Shown piece by piece: positions 1 to 7,306 of a DNA stretch of 35,453 bases. A program made the position numbers and the translations under genes. The notes under the pieces were generated by a model. The model saw only the letters and a program-made list of their open reading frames with translations, was not told where the DNA came from and searched no databases. Origin of the DNA: Actinomadura montaniterrae (GTDB lineage Bacteria > Actinomycetota > Actinomycetes > Streptosporangiales > Streptosporangiaceae); the NCBI RefSeq assembly GCF_008923365.1, contig NZ_WBMR01000090.1, positions 1 to 35,453 of the forward strand, in the 5' to 3' direction. Every line of letters starts with the position of its first letter. Within the stretch, counting starts at the first letter, position 1.

Positions 1-171
1 CGCCGTCCCGGGCCGCTGCCGCGCCGCGTCGCCGCGCTGCTCGCGCCCCCGCCGCCGCACCGCCGGTGGCTCGTCGTGGCGACGGCCGCGCTGGTCGTCC
101 TGTCGGTGTGGGCCGCCAACGACGGCGCGCTCGACCTGCACCAGGTGATCGAGCACGCGCAGACCCGCTAG
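1..171 (+). CDS. C-terminal fragment, probable M56-family (BlaR1-like) membrane peptidase
   Basis: Only the last 56 codons are inside the window; frame 1 is open from base 1 to the TAG at 169-171. The fragment has a proline- and arginine-rich stretch, one hydrophobic segment (WLVVATAALVVLSVWAA) and a short tail containing DLHQVIEHAQ. This tail looks like the C-terminus of actinobacterial M56 metallopeptidases, whose last membrane helix is followed by a short DLH..IE.AQ segment. The neighbouring BlaI-type repressor is the usual partner of this family. In the classic system the peptidase senses a signal across the membrane and leads to cleavage of the repressor. The catalytic HExxH part lies outside the window, so the call rests on the tail and the neighbour only. 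Confidence 0.5.
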   Translation, partial: RRPGPLPRRVAALLAPPPPHRRWLVVATAALVVLSVWAANDGALDLHQVIEHAQTR

Positions 172-551
172 CGCGCCTCCGGCGGCCGGGGGCGCTCCAG
201 CAGGTCGCGCAGGAGCCGCTCGTCGCTCTCGTTCAGGTCGGAGACGAACCGGGCCAGCACGCCGGGGCGCTCGTCGCCGCTGCGGTCGAGCTCGGTGTGC
301 ATGCGGTGCGCGGTGAGGGCCGCGGGGTCCTCGACGACGGCGCTGTAGGCGTAGGTGCGGCCGGCGCGGACCCGGCGCAGCAGCCCCTTGGCGTGCAGGC
401 GGCCGAGGATCGTGGCGACCGTCGTGCGGGCCAGGCCGTCGCCGAGGGCGGCGCGGACGTCCCGCGCGGTCAGCGGCCGCGCGGCGGCCCAGATCGTCTC
501 GAGCACCGCCGATTCCAGCTCGCCCGACGGGCGGCGCGCTGCAGAGGTCAC
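168..551 (-). CDS. BlaI/MecI/CopY-family transcriptional repressor
   Basis: A 127-residue winged-helix repressor. Residues 9-80 carry the family pattern: ELESAVLETIWAA, then LTARDVRAAL, then RTTVATILGRLHAKGLLRR, with the wing RAGRTYAYSAV. The C-terminal half is the helical dimerisation and cleavage region. Such proteins bind inverted repeats and are inactivated when a BlaR1/M56 partner signals. The start is the GTG at 549-551, the only start codon in frame before the conserved domain. No Shine-Dalgarno sequence precedes it and a 14-base dyad lies immediately upstream, so the mRNA may be leaderless and self-repressed. Its stop shares the bases CTA with the TAG of the convergent peptidase fragment, an unusual tail-to-tail arrangement for this pair. 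Confidence 0.85.
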   Translation of the reverse strand: MTSAARRPSGELESAVLETIWAAARPLTARDVRAALGDGLARTTVATILGRLHAKGLLRRVRAGRTYAYSAVVEDPAALTAHRMHTELDRSGDERPGVLARFVSDLNESDERLLRDLLERPRPPEAR

Positions 552-552
552 G

Positions 553-566
553 GACAGAAGTCTGTC
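553..566. promoter_or_regulatory. 14-bp dyad, candidate BlaI-type operator
   Basis: GACAGA-AG-TCTGTC is a perfect 6-base inverted repeat with a 2-base spacer, one base upstream of the GTG start of the BlaI-type gene. An autoregulatory operator at this point would block initiation. The dyad is seen directly; its role is inferred from position and from the habit of BlaI/MecI proteins of binding short dyads. Confidence 0.5.
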
Positions 567-658
567 ACAGGACGGCCGAAACGACCCGGAGACGGACGCG
601 GCGGACGCCCCGGATGCCCCGACGCGGCGGCCGGCTCGGACGCGGCGGGCGGGACGGC

Positions 659-2071
659 TCAGCGCGGGGCGAGCAGGTCGCCGACGGCGGCGATGCCCGC
701 CCGCACGGCCCGCTCGCCGGTGTTGCCGAACCCGAGCACGAGCTGGAGCGGGGCGTCCGAGCCGTCCGCGCGGCACATGCTCATCCCGTGCAGGCCGACC
801 CCGCGCGCGCGGGCCGCGTCCACCACCGCCGCCTCCCCTCCGGGGACGCCGAGGTGCGCGACGGCGTGGAACCCGGCGTCCAGGCCCGTGACCCGGACGC
901 CGGGCGCGTGCTCGGCGAGCGCCGCGAGCAGCGCCGCCCGGCGCGCCGCGTACACCGCGCGCATCCGGCGCAGGTGCCGGTCGTAGCGGCCCGACTCGAC
1001 GAGCCGGGCGAGCGCGAGCTGGTCGAGCGCCGGGGAGCCGCGGTCGCTCAGCAGCTTGTACTCCACGATCGCCGCCGCGAGCGAGGGCGGGGCGAGCAGC
1101 CAGCCGAGGCGCAGCGCGGGCGCCAGCGACTTGCTGACCGTGCCGATCGACACGACCCGGTCGGCGGCGAGGCCCTGCAGCGCGCCGACCGGCTCGCGGT
1201 CGTAGCGGAACTCGGCGTCGTAGTCGTCCTCGATGATCACGGCGTCCCGGTCGGCCGCCCACGCGATCAGCTCCAGGCGCCGGCGCGGCGCCATGACCAC
1301 GCCGGTCGGCCACTGGTGCGCCGGGGTGACGACGACGGCGCGGGCGCCGGTGGCGGCGAGCGCCCGCACGTCGACGCCGTGCTCGTCGACCGGCACCGGC
1401 ACCGCGTCCAGCCCGGCCCAGGCCGCGGCGGCGCTGGTGGAGCGGGGGCCGCCGGGGTCCTCGTAGGCGACCGTCCGGACCCCGGCGCGGGCCAGCGCGC
1501 CGAGCGCCAGCACCAGCGCCTGGGCGTGGCCGGAGCAGACGACGATCCGGTCCGGCTCCGCGGCCGCGGCCCGGACGCGCCGCAGGTACCCGGCCAGCAC
1601 CTCGCGCAGGGGCATGGCGCCCGCCGGGTCGCCGTAGTCGAGCGCGGCGGTCGGGATCGCCCGTCCCGCCTCGCGGACCGCCCACAGCCAGTCCGCCATC
1701 GGGAAGGAGCCGAGGTCCGGCACCCCGGGACGGAAGTCGGCGATCAGCCGGGCGGGCGGGGGAGCGGGCCGCGGCGGCTCCGCCGGCGCCGCGGGCGCCG
1801 CGCCGGCCGCGACGCGGGTGGCCGAGCCGCTCCGCGTGACGAGGTACCCCTCCGCCTGGAGCTGGGCGTAGCACTCCTGGACCAGGCCGCGCGAGATCCC
1901 CAGCGTCCGGGCCAGCTCCCGCGAGGACGGCAGCCGCTCGCCGACCCGCAGCCGTCCGCCCCGGATCGCGTCCCTGACCTGGCATTCCAGCTGGGCGCGC
2001 AGCGGTTCGCCGGACGACCGGTCCAGCGGCACCAGTAGTTCGGGGGACGAACCGGACCACTCCAGCGGCAT
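659..2071 (-). CDS. MocR/PdxR-type regulator (GntR wHTH fused to PLP aminotransferase domain)
   Basis: 470 residues. Residues 15-85 are a GntR-type winged helix (PLRAQLECQVRDAI, then LPSSRELARTLGISRGLVQECYAQL, then GYLVTRSGSAT). A proline-rich linker follows, and from about 110 to the end lies a fold-type-I aminotransferase domain. The expected PLP lysine is Lys314 in SKSLAPALRLGW, preceded by the IIEDDYDAEFRY motif. MocR proteins sense pyridoxal phosphate or amino-compound aldimines and usually control a divergent neighbour. Here that neighbour is an MFS transporter starting 47 bases away, so self-regulation together with the transporter is likely. Control of pdxST is the best-known MocR role, but no pyridoxine gene is present here, so the ligand is unknown. 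Confidence 0.88.
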   Translation of the reverse strand: MPLEWSGSSPELLVPLDRSSGEPLRAQLECQVRDAIRGGRLRVGERLPSSRELARTLGISRGLVQECYAQLQAEGYLVTRSGSATRVAAGAAPAAPAEPPRPAPPPARLIADFRPGVPDLGSFPMADWLWAVREAGRAIPTAALDYGDPAGAMPLREVLAGYLRRVRAAAAEPDRIVVCSGHAQALVLALGALARAGVRTVAYEDPGGPRSTSAAAAWAGLDAVPVPVDEHGVDVRALAATGARAVVVTPAHQWPTGVVMAPRRRLELIAWAADRDAVIIEDDYDAEFRYDREPVGALQGLAADRVVSIGTVSKSLAPALRLGWLLAPPSLAAAIVEYKLLSDRGSPALDQLALARLVESGRYDRHLRRMRAVYAARRAALLAALAEHAPGVRVTGLDAGFHAVAHLGVPGGEAAVVDAARARGVGLHGMSMCRADGSDAPLQLVLGFGNTGERAVRAGIAAVGDLLAPR

Positions 2072-2082
2072 GGAAGTGGAGC

Positions 2083-2111
2083 TTATCGGCGGTCCGCCCG
2101 GTCCGTAGCGT
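2083..2111 (+). promoter_or_regulatory. Candidate promoter of the MFS gene, leaderless
   Basis: TTATCG at 2083-2088 and TAGCGT at 2106-2111 are separated by 17 bases. TAGCGT lies 7 bases before the ATG at 2119, the spacing expected if transcription starts at the A of the start codon. No ribosome-binding site is present, which fits a leaderless message. The -35 match is weak, so activation by the divergent MocR protein is plausible. Confidence 0.45.
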
Positions 2112-2118
2112 GATCGGC

Positions 2119-3327
2119 ATGACGACGACGCAGTGCCTCGAAGCCCCCGCCCCCGCGGCGAAGCCGCCGCTCCTGACCCGCCCGCTGCTGCTGAGGTTCG
2201 TGTCCATGCTCGGCGCGGCGGTCAGCTTCTACCTCCTGCTGTCGGTGGTGCCGCTCTACGCACAGGGCACGGGCGGTGGCGGCGGCGCGGCGGGCCTGGC
2301 GACCGGCGCGCTGATGCTCGCCACCGTGTGCGGCGAGTTCGGCACCCCGTGGTTGGTCGGCCGGTACGGCTACCGGGTCGCGCTGGGCGCCGGGCTGGTG
2401 CTGCTCGGCGCGCCCGCCCTCGTGCTGACGCTGTCGTCGGGCATGGCGTGGATCGTCCTGGTCTGCCTGCTGCGCGGGCTCGGGTTCGCGCTCACGGTGG
2501 TCGCCGGGGGCGCGCTGACCGCCGCGCTGATCCCGGACGAGCGGCGCGGCGAGGGGCTGGCGCTCGTCGGCATCGTCGCGGGCGCCCCCGCGCTCGGCGC
2601 GCTGCCCCTCGGCGTCTGGTCCGTCCGGCACTTCGGGTACACGCCGGTCGCGGTCATCGCGGGCGCCGCCGCCCTCGTCGCGGTCGCGTCCGTGCCCGGG
2701 CTGCCGGACGGCGAGCGCCGGACCGGGCGGGCCACCGGGCTCCTCGCCGGGCTGCGGACGCCGGCGCTGTCGCGTCCCGCGCTCGTCTTCGGGGCGTCCG
2801 CGCTGGTCGCCGGGATCATCGTGACGTTCCTGCCGCTCGCCGTGGCGTCCGCGTCCGCCGGGGTCGTCGCGGCGGCGCTGTTCCTGCAGCCGCTCGCCTC
2901 GACGGTCGCCCGCGTCGTGGCGGGCCGGATCGGCGACCGGCGCGGGCAGGCCGGGCTGGTGCCGCCCGGCGTGGTCCTGTCGGCCGCCGGCGTCCTGCTC
3001 ACCGCGCTCACCCGCCACGACCTCGCCGTGATCGCCGGGGTGACGGTGTTCGGCGTCGGGTTCGGGCTGCTGCAGAACGCCACGCTCGCCCTGATGTACG
3101 CGCGGGCGCCGCGGTCCGCGTACGGCACGGTCAGCGCGCTGTGGAACCTCGCCTACGACGCCGGGATGGGCGCGGGCGCGCTCGGCTTCGGGCTCGTCGC
3201 CGGGCGGACCGGCTACCCGTGGGCGTTCGTCCTCACCGCGGCGCTGCTGGCGGCGGCGCTGCCGGTGGCGCTGCGCGACCTGCGCGGCGCGTCCCGCTCA
3301 GCGGGCCCCGCCCCGGCCTCCGAGTGA
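2119..3327 (+). CDS. MFS transporter
   Basis: 402 residues with about 12 hydrophobic segments in two halves, the size of a drug- or metabolite-exporting major facilitator. Visible helices include LRFVSMLGAAVSFYLLLSVV, LGAGLVLLGAPALVLTL and LAVIAGVTVFGVGFGLL. The loop between helices 2 and 3 carries the family signature in the form GRYGYRVAL. I chose ATG 2119 over the in-frame GTG at 2110 because the -10 element TAGCGT overlaps 2110 and places transcription start at 2119. It diverges from the MocR-type regulator, which probably controls it. The substrate cannot be read from the sequence; a small amine or aldehyde sensed by the MocR protein is one possibility. Confidence 0.82.
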   Translation: MTTTQCLEAPAPAAKPPLLTRPLLLRFVSMLGAAVSFYLLLSVVPLYAQGTGGGGGAAGLATGALMLATVCGEFGTPWLVGRYGYRVALGAGLVLLGAPALVLTLSSGMAWIVLVCLLRGLGFALTVVAGGALTAALIPDERRGEGLALVGIVAGAPALGALPLGVWSVRHFGYTPVAVIAGAAALVAVASVPGLPDGERRTGRATGLLAGLRTPALSRPALVFGASALVAGIIVTFLPLAVASASAGVVAAALFLQPLASTVARVVAGRIGDRRGQAGLVPPGVVLSAAGVLLTALTRHDLAVIAGVTVFGVGFGLLQNATLALMYARAPRSAYGTVSALWNLAYDAGMGAGALGFGLVAGRTGYPWAFVLTAALLAAALPVALRDLRGASRSAGPAPASE

Positions 3328-3332
3328 CGAAT

Positions 3333-3347
3333 ATTGTATCCATTACC
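3333..3347. promoter_or_regulatory. Shared operator-like motif, site A
   Basis: ATTGTATCCATTACC lies in a short AT-rich island 31 bases before the start of the enoyl-CoA hydratase-like gene. It aligns gap-free with sites at 5788-5802, 13806-13820 and 15583-15597 (each read on the minus strand). The columns TTG, A6, A13 and C15 are invariant in all four. Surrounding DNA is over 70% GC, so the island stands out. Binding protein unknown. Confidence 0.5.
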
Positions 3348-3378
3348 TCCAGGCAGAGATCTCGAGGAGGGCCGGGCG

Positions 3379-4143
3379 ATGACGGAGACGCTGCGGATCG
3401 AGGACGACGGCGCGGTGCGGACGCTGGTCTTCGCCCGCCCGGAGGCGGCCAACGCCTTCGACGAGGAGCTGTACCACGCCGCCGCGCGGGCGCTGCGCGA
3501 CGCCGCGTCCGACGGCGGCGTCTCGGTCGTGCTGCTGACGGGGGAGGGCCGCGCGTTCACCGCCGGGACCGACATCAAGGAGATGGCCGAGATCGCCCGC
3601 GACCACGCCGCCGGCCGCTCGGACCAGGAGATGGGCAGCGGGTTCGTCGCGCTCGTCGACGCGCTCGCCGGGTTCCCGAAGCCGCTGATGGCGGCGGTGA
3701 ACGGCGCCGGCGTCGGCCTCGGGATCACCATGCTGGGCCACTGCGACGTGGTCCTGATCGCCGAGCACGCCCGGCTGATGGCGCCGTTCGCGGCGATGGG
3801 CGTCGTGCCGGAGGCGGCGGGCAGCTACCTGCTGCCCGCGCGCATGGGCCACCAGCACGCCGCGCTCGCGCTGTTCACCGGGAACTGGGTCACCGCGGAG
3901 GAGGCCGTGCGCTGCGGCCTCGCGCTGCGCGCCGTCCCGGCGGAGGCGCTGTTGGACGAGGCGCGCGGCATCGCCCGCGAGATCGCGGCCAAGCCGCTGG
4001 CGTCGCTGGTGGCCACCAAGGAGCTGATCCTCGCGCCGCGGCGCGAGGAGGTGCGCCGCGCCCGCGAGCGCGAGGACGCCGCGTTCGCCCGCCTGCTGGG
4101 GGAGGCCGGCGCGGACGGCCGCATCGCCGCCCGGCTCGGCTGA
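3379..4143 (+). CDS. Enoyl-CoA hydratase/isomerase (crotonase) family protein
   Basis: 254 residues, the usual crotonase length. The first oxyanion-hole segment is GRAFTAGTDIKEM, the second is NGAGVGLGITMLGHCD. The glutamate of the PE.AGSYLLP segment, equivalent to Glu164 of rat mitochondrial hydratase, is present. At the place of Glu144 (in the GGGCELAM segment of that enzyme) a threonine stands, so this protein may be an isomerase or another crotonase rather than a simple hydratase. I chose ATG 3379 because GAGGAGG at 3364-3370 sits 8 bases upstream; a start further up would run through operator-like site A. It converges with the SDR gene at 4163, 19 bases away. Likely part of the acyl-CoA catabolic cluster. 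Confidence 0.85.
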   Translation: MTETLRIEDDGAVRTLVFARPEAANAFDEELYHAAARALRDAASDGGVSVVLLTGEGRAFTAGTDIKEMAEIARDHAAGRSDQEMGSGFVALVDALAGFPKPLMAAVNGAGVGLGITMLGHCDVVLIAEHARLMAPFAAMGVVPEAAGSYLLPARMGHQHAALALFTGNWVTAEEAVRCGLALRAVPAEALLDEARGIAREIAAKPLASLVATKELILAPRREEVRRAREREDAAFARLLGEAGADGRIAARLG

Positions 4144-4162
4144 CCCGCCGGGCGCGCCGGGG

Positions 4163-4981
4163 TCATTCCTGCGCGGGCACGCCGCGCAGCGCCGCCTCGC
4201 CGAACAGCGGCTCGAAGACCGAGGAGTAGTCGGGGCCCCGGCGCAGGTGGTGGCCGCCGTCCACGTTGATGATCTGCCCGGTGATCCACGAGGAGTCGGG
4301 GCTCGCGAGGAACCCGACGGCGGCGGCGATGTCCTCGGGCTCCCCGACGCGGGCGAGCGGCATGCAGGCCAGGTAGTCCTCCAGCACGGGACCGGTGTCG
4401 GCGATGCCCGCCACCAGCTCGGTGCGGGTCAGCCCGGGGCGGACCCCGTTCACCCGGACGCCCACGCCGCCCAGCTCGTCGGCCGCCAGCCGGACGAGGT
4501 GGTCCACGGCCGCCTTCGACACCCCGTACGCGCCGAACCAGCGGTGCGTGTTCGACGAGGCGATGGACGAGATCGCGACGATCGAGCCGCCGCCCGCGCC
4601 CGCCATCGCCCGCGACGCGTGCCGGATCGTCAGCATGGTGCCGGTGGCGTTCAGCTCCATCGTGGCGCGCCAGGCGTCGAGGTCGAGGTCCCCGATCGGC
4701 CCGATGGAGCTGGACCCGCCGGCGCAGGCCACGGCCGTGCGCAGCGGCCCGCGCTCCGCCGCCGTCGCGACGGCGTTCTCCACCTGCGCGTCGTCGGTGA
4801 CGTCCGCGACGACGTACCCGATGCCCTTGCCGGTCTTCCCGGCCGCCTCGCGCAGCCGGTCCTCGGTGCGCCCGCAGATGGTGACGGCCGCGCCGAGGTC
4901 GGCGAGCCGGGCCGCGCACGCGAGCCCGATGCCGCTGCCGCCGCCCGTGACCAGCGCCGCCGTGCCGTCGAGATGTCCCAT
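4163..4981 (-). CDS. Short-chain dehydrogenase/reductase (classical SDR)
   Basis: 272 residues. The nucleotide-binding TGGGSGIG is at about 12-19, followed by the D-V pair in VVADVTD. The catalytic region is AISSIASSN, then YGVSK (Tyr and Lys of the YxxxK motif), and PG at RPGLTRTE closes the site. The C-terminal tail, after the usual end GQIINVDGG, has about 30 extra residues (HHLRRGPDYSSVFEPLFGEA), resembling steroid- or acyl-CoA-cluster SDRs of mycobacteria. GGAG lies 5-6 bases before the ATG at 4979-4981. It follows the SDR at 5009-5770 on the same strand with a 27-base gap, so the two are probably co-transcribed. Likely oxidises or reduces a hydroxyl/keto intermediate with NAD(P). Confidence 0.88.
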   Translation of the reverse strand: MGHLDGTAALVTGGGSGIGLACAARLADLGAAVTICGRTEDRLREAAGKTGKGIGYVVADVTDDAQVENAVATAAERGPLRTAVACAGGSSSIGPIGDLDLDAWRATMELNATGTMLTIRHASRAMAGAGGGSIVAISSIASSNTHRWFGAYGVSKAAVDHLVRLAADELGGVGVRVNGVRPGLTRTELVAGIADTGPVLEDYLACMPLARVGEPEDIAAAVGFLASPDSSWITGQIINVDGGHHLRRGPDYSSVFEPLFGEAALRGVPAQE

Positions 4982-5008
4982 GTCGTCTCCTCTTCAGCGA
5001 TCGGTTCG

Positions 5009-5770
5009 TCAGCGGTCGATCGCGGTGGTGCCGCCGTCGACCGTCAGGTGCGTGCCGGTGATGAAGGACGCCTCGTCGCTCATGAGGAACCGGACCGCCG
5101 CGGCGACCTCCTCGGGCCGGCCGAGCCGGCCGACCGGGGCCTTGGCCTCGAACAGCGGCCGCATCTCCGCCGGCACGTCCGTGCTGAGCATCGGGGTGTC
5201 GATGTACCCGGGGCAGACGGCGTTGACGCGGACGCCGTCCCCGGCGAGCAGGTGCGCCATCGAGCGGGTGAGGCCGAGCAGCCCCGCCTTGGACGCGCAG
5301 TAGGACGGGATGAACAGGCTCCCGACGAACGCCTCGATCGAGGCGATCCCGACGATCGCCGAGCCCTCCTGCGCGCGCAGGTCGTCCAGCAGCGCCTGGG
5401 ACAGCAGCGCGTGCGCCCGCAGGTTGACGTGCTGGACCGCGTCCCAGCGGGCCTCGTCGAGGTCGCCGACCGCGGCCGGGCCGGAGATCCCGGCCGCGTG
5501 CACGAGGCCGCCGATCGGGCCGAGCGCGGTGCGGCTGCGCTCGATCGCGGCGGGGAACGCGGCGGCGTCGGTCACGTCGATGGTGACGGCGAGCGTGGCC
5601 GTCCCGGTGGCGGCGCCGATCGCCTCGGCGACGGTGGTGGGGTCGGTGCGGTCCCAGAGGGCGACGGGGCGGTCGGCGTCGGCGAGGGCGCGGGCGCAGG
5701 CGGCGCCGATGCCGGACGCCGCGCCGGTGACGACGACGGCGGTGCCGGGGGAGGGGGCGGGCACGGTCAT
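5009..5770 (-). CDS. Short-chain dehydrogenase/reductase (classical SDR)
   Basis: 253 residues, standard length. VTGAASGIG is at about 14-22, the adenine-ring aspartate in IDVTD, HAAG replaces the usual NNAG, the catalytic serine is in GIASIEAF, and YCASK holds Tyr and Lys. PGYIDTPM and GTHLTVDGGTT complete the family pattern. The ATG at 5768-5770 is preceded by GGAGGG. It is the first gene of a two-gene minus-strand unit with the SDR at 4163, and it diverges from a third SDR at 5871. The 100-base region between them holds operator-like site B. The substrate is not known; a secondary alcohol/ketone of the acyl chain is the likely type. Confidence 0.88.
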   Translation of the reverse strand: MTVPAPSPGTAVVVTGAASGIGAACARALADADRPVALWDRTDPTTVAEAIGAATGTATLAVTIDVTDAAAFPAAIERSRTALGPIGGLVHAAGISGPAAVGDLDEARWDAVQHVNLRAHALLSQALLDDLRAQEGSAIVGIASIEAFVGSLFIPSYCASKAGLLGLTRSMAHLLAGDGVRVNAVCPGYIDTPMLSTDVPAEMRPLFEAKAPVGRLGRPEEVAAAVRFLMSDEASFITGTHLTVDGGTTAIDR

Positions 5771-5784
5771 GGGCCCTCCGAATA

Positions 5785-5802
5785 CTTGATACTTGATGCA
5801 AG
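5785..5802. promoter_or_regulatory. Shared operator-like motif, site B
   Basis: CTTGATACTTGATGCAAG, an 18-base sequence with CTTG/CAAG ends, is related to CTTGATGTTATATACAAG at 13803 (12 of 18 identical, no gap). On the minus strand it begins CTTGCATCAAGTATC, which aligns with sites A, C and D. It also contains the dyad ACTTG-ATG-CAAGT at 5791-5803. It lies between two divergent SDR genes and overlaps the -35 of the plus-strand promoter, a position suited to repression. Confidence 0.52.
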
Positions 5803-5821
5803 TCGAGTTTGAGATTAGCGT
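5793..5821 (+). promoter_or_regulatory. Candidate promoter of the SDR gene at 5871
   Basis: TTGATG at 5793-5798 and TAGCGT at 5816-5821 have the ideal 17-base spacer. Transcription would start near 5828, leaving a leader of about 43 bases before the GTG at 5871. This argues against the upstream in-frame ATG at 5796, which would lie inside the promoter. Confidence 0.5.
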
Positions 5822-5870
5822 GCTTCCGATCCCGCCGACAGGGCCGGCGGGCCGACCCCCGGAGGGCGCC

Positions 5871-6713
5871 GTGCGGGAACTGCGCGGGAGGGCGGCGGCG
5901 GTGACCGGCGCCGGGAGCGGCATCGGGCGCGCGCTCTCCGTCCGGCTGGCGCGCGAGGGCGTGCGCCTGGCGCTCGCCGACCTCGACGGCGACGCGCTCG
6001 CGGAGACCGAACGCGCCCTCGGCCCCGGCGCGGCGGCCGTCACGCAGGTCACCGACGTCGGCGACGAGCAGTCCGTGCAGGCGTTCGCGGACCGCGCGTT
6101 CGCCGCGCTCGGCGAGGTGCACCTGCTCTTCAACAACGCGGGCGTCTACATGGGCGGACGCACCTGGACGCGTCCCGCCGCCGACTTCGAATGGACGCTG
6201 CGCGTCAACCTCTGGGGCATCCTGCACGGCGTCCGCGCCTTCGTGCCCCGCATGATCGAGCAGGGCGGCGAAGGGCACATCGTCAACACCTGCTCGGTCG
6301 CCGGCCTGTTCGTGGGCCCGGGCGCCGCGCCCTACACGGTCTCCAAGTGGGCGGCGTTCGCGGCGACCCTGAGCCTCGCCCAGGAGCTCGCGCTGGAGAA
6401 CTCGCCGCTGCGCGTCTCCGCCCTGTGCCCCGGCGGCGTCCAGACGCGCATCCACGAGTCGGAGCGGGGCCGCCCCGCCGGCCTGGCGACCGAGCCGGGC
6501 GAGGACTCGGCGTTCATGGGCGAGATGATCGCCCAGACCGTCGCGGGGGGCATACCGGTGGAGAAGGTGGTGGAGGACGTGCTGAGCGCCGTCCGCGAGG
6601 AGCGCTTCCTCGTCCTCACCCATCCCGAGTATGCGCCGGGCCTCGCCGAGCAGGCCGAGGCGCTCGCCGCCGGGCGCCTGCCGGGCATGCCCGACTTCGA
6701 GATGAGGGAATGA
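5871..6713 (+). CDS. Short-chain dehydrogenase/reductase (classical SDR)
   Basis: 280 residues. VTGAGSGIG near residue 9-17, NNAGVYMGG, the serine in NTCSVAGL, and YTVSKWAA with the catalytic Tyr and Lys are all visible; PGGVQTRI follows. The C-terminus is longer than in simple SDRs and predicted to cap the active site, as in SDRs annotated near steroid or fatty-acid genes. I chose GTG 5871 because GGAGGG at 5861-5866 precedes it and because the promoter at 5793-5821 starts transcription downstream of the longer-frame starts. Its stop overlaps the start of the Ddn-like gene (TGATG), so the two are translationally coupled. Substrate unknown. Confidence 0.87.
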   Translation: MRELRGRAAAVTGAGSGIGRALSVRLAREGVRLALADLDGDALAETERALGPGAAAVTQVTDVGDEQSVQAFADRAFAALGEVHLLFNNAGVYMGGRTWTRPAADFEWTLRVNLWGILHGVRAFVPRMIEQGGEGHIVNTCSVAGLFVGPGAAPYTVSKWAAFAATLSLAQELALENSPLRVSALCPGGVQTRIHESERGRPAGLATEPGEDSAFMGEMIAQTVAGGIPVEKVVEDVLSAVREERFLVLTHPEYAPGLAEQAEALAAGRLPGMPDFEMRE

Positions 6714-7198
6714 TGTCGCCGAAGACCAGCGCCGCGCCCAAGGGCATGGACTCGCCGATCGTGCCGAAGATCCTCAAGGTCATGGCGCGGCTCAACATCG
6801 CCGCCTACCGCGCGACCGGCGGCCGGGTCGGCGGGACGTGGCGGGCCGGCAGCGCGTTCCGCAAGGGCGTGCCGATCTGCCTGCTCACCACCAAGGGACG
6901 CAAGACCGGCCGCCCCCGCACGCAGCCGCTGCTCTACATCCCGGACGGCGACCGCGTCATCCTCGTCGCGTCCCAGGGCGGCCTGCCCAAGCACCCTCTC
7001 TGGTACCTGAACCTGCTCGCGGACCCGCAGGTGACCATCCAGGTGAAGCGGGACGTCCGCCGCATGCGCGCCCGCACCGCCTCGTCCGAGGAGCGCGCCG
7101 CGCTCTGGCCTCGGCTGGTCTCCGTGTACGCCGACTTCGACAAGTACCAGTCCTGGACGGACCGCGAGATCCCCGTCGTCATCTGCGACCCCGCCTAG
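6713..7198 (+). CDS. Ddn-like F420-dependent nitroreductase/quinone reductase family protein
   Basis: 161 residues, the usual size of deazaflavin-dependent (Ddn) split-barrel proteins. The family pattern is clear: LTTKGRKTGRPRTQPLLYI, then VASQGGLPKHPLWYLNLLADP, then VTIQVKRDVRRMRARTA, and the closing PVVICDP. Mycobacterial relatives reduce quinones or nitroimidazoles with F420H2. ATG 6713 is preceded by GAGG with 5 bases between; an ATG 3 bases earlier is possible but leaves only 2 bases. It overlaps the stop of the upstream SDR and shares its operon. Here it may recycle a quinone or reduce an enone intermediate; that is inference. Confidence 0.85.
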   Translation: MSPKTSAAPKGMDSPIVPKILKVMARLNIAAYRATGGRVGGTWRAGSAFRKGVPICLLTTKGRKTGRPRTQPLLYIPDGDRVILVASQGGLPKHPLWYLNLLADPQVTIQVKRDVRRMRARTASSEERAALWPRLVSVYADFDKYQSWTDREIPVVICDPA

Positions 7199-7220
7199 CC
7201 GGGCTTCCCGTCCTCCACCG

Positions 7221-7245
7221 GCCGCCGGGCCTGCCACCCGGCGGC
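7221..7245 (+). terminator. Hairpin after the SDR/Ddn operon
   Basis: GCCGCCGGG and CCCGGCGGC form a perfect 9-base stem with a 7-base loop, 22 bases after the Ddn-like stop codon. There is no long T tract (TTCGG follows), as is common for actinobacterial terminators. Confidence 0.6.
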
Positions 7246-7265
7246 TTCGGCTTGACGCCTCTGAT

Positions 7266-7293
7266 GGCTAACCGCTATTCATTTGGCCAACCG
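7266..7293. promoter_or_regulatory. Direct repeats upstream of padR-type gene
   Basis: GGCTAACCG at 7266-7274 and GGCCAACCG at 7285-7293 are 8 of 9 identical and 19 bases apart, about two helical turns. The outer bases CTAAC (7268-7272) and GTTAG (7293-7297) also form an inverted pair. They lie 13-40 bases before the ATG of the PadR gene, so an autoregulatory site is plausible. Confidence 0.4.
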
Positions 7294-7306
7294 TTAGGGG
7301 TGATGG

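Noticed and set aside
4247..5812. 521-codon open frame antisense to two SDR genes
   Set aside because: Spans both SDR genes and the gap between them with a repetitive Arg/Ala/Gly product; a shadow of high third-position GC.
3825..6623. 932-codon minus frame over four genes
   Set aside because: Runs across the hydratase and SDR genes in the wrong frame; no motif beyond composition bias.
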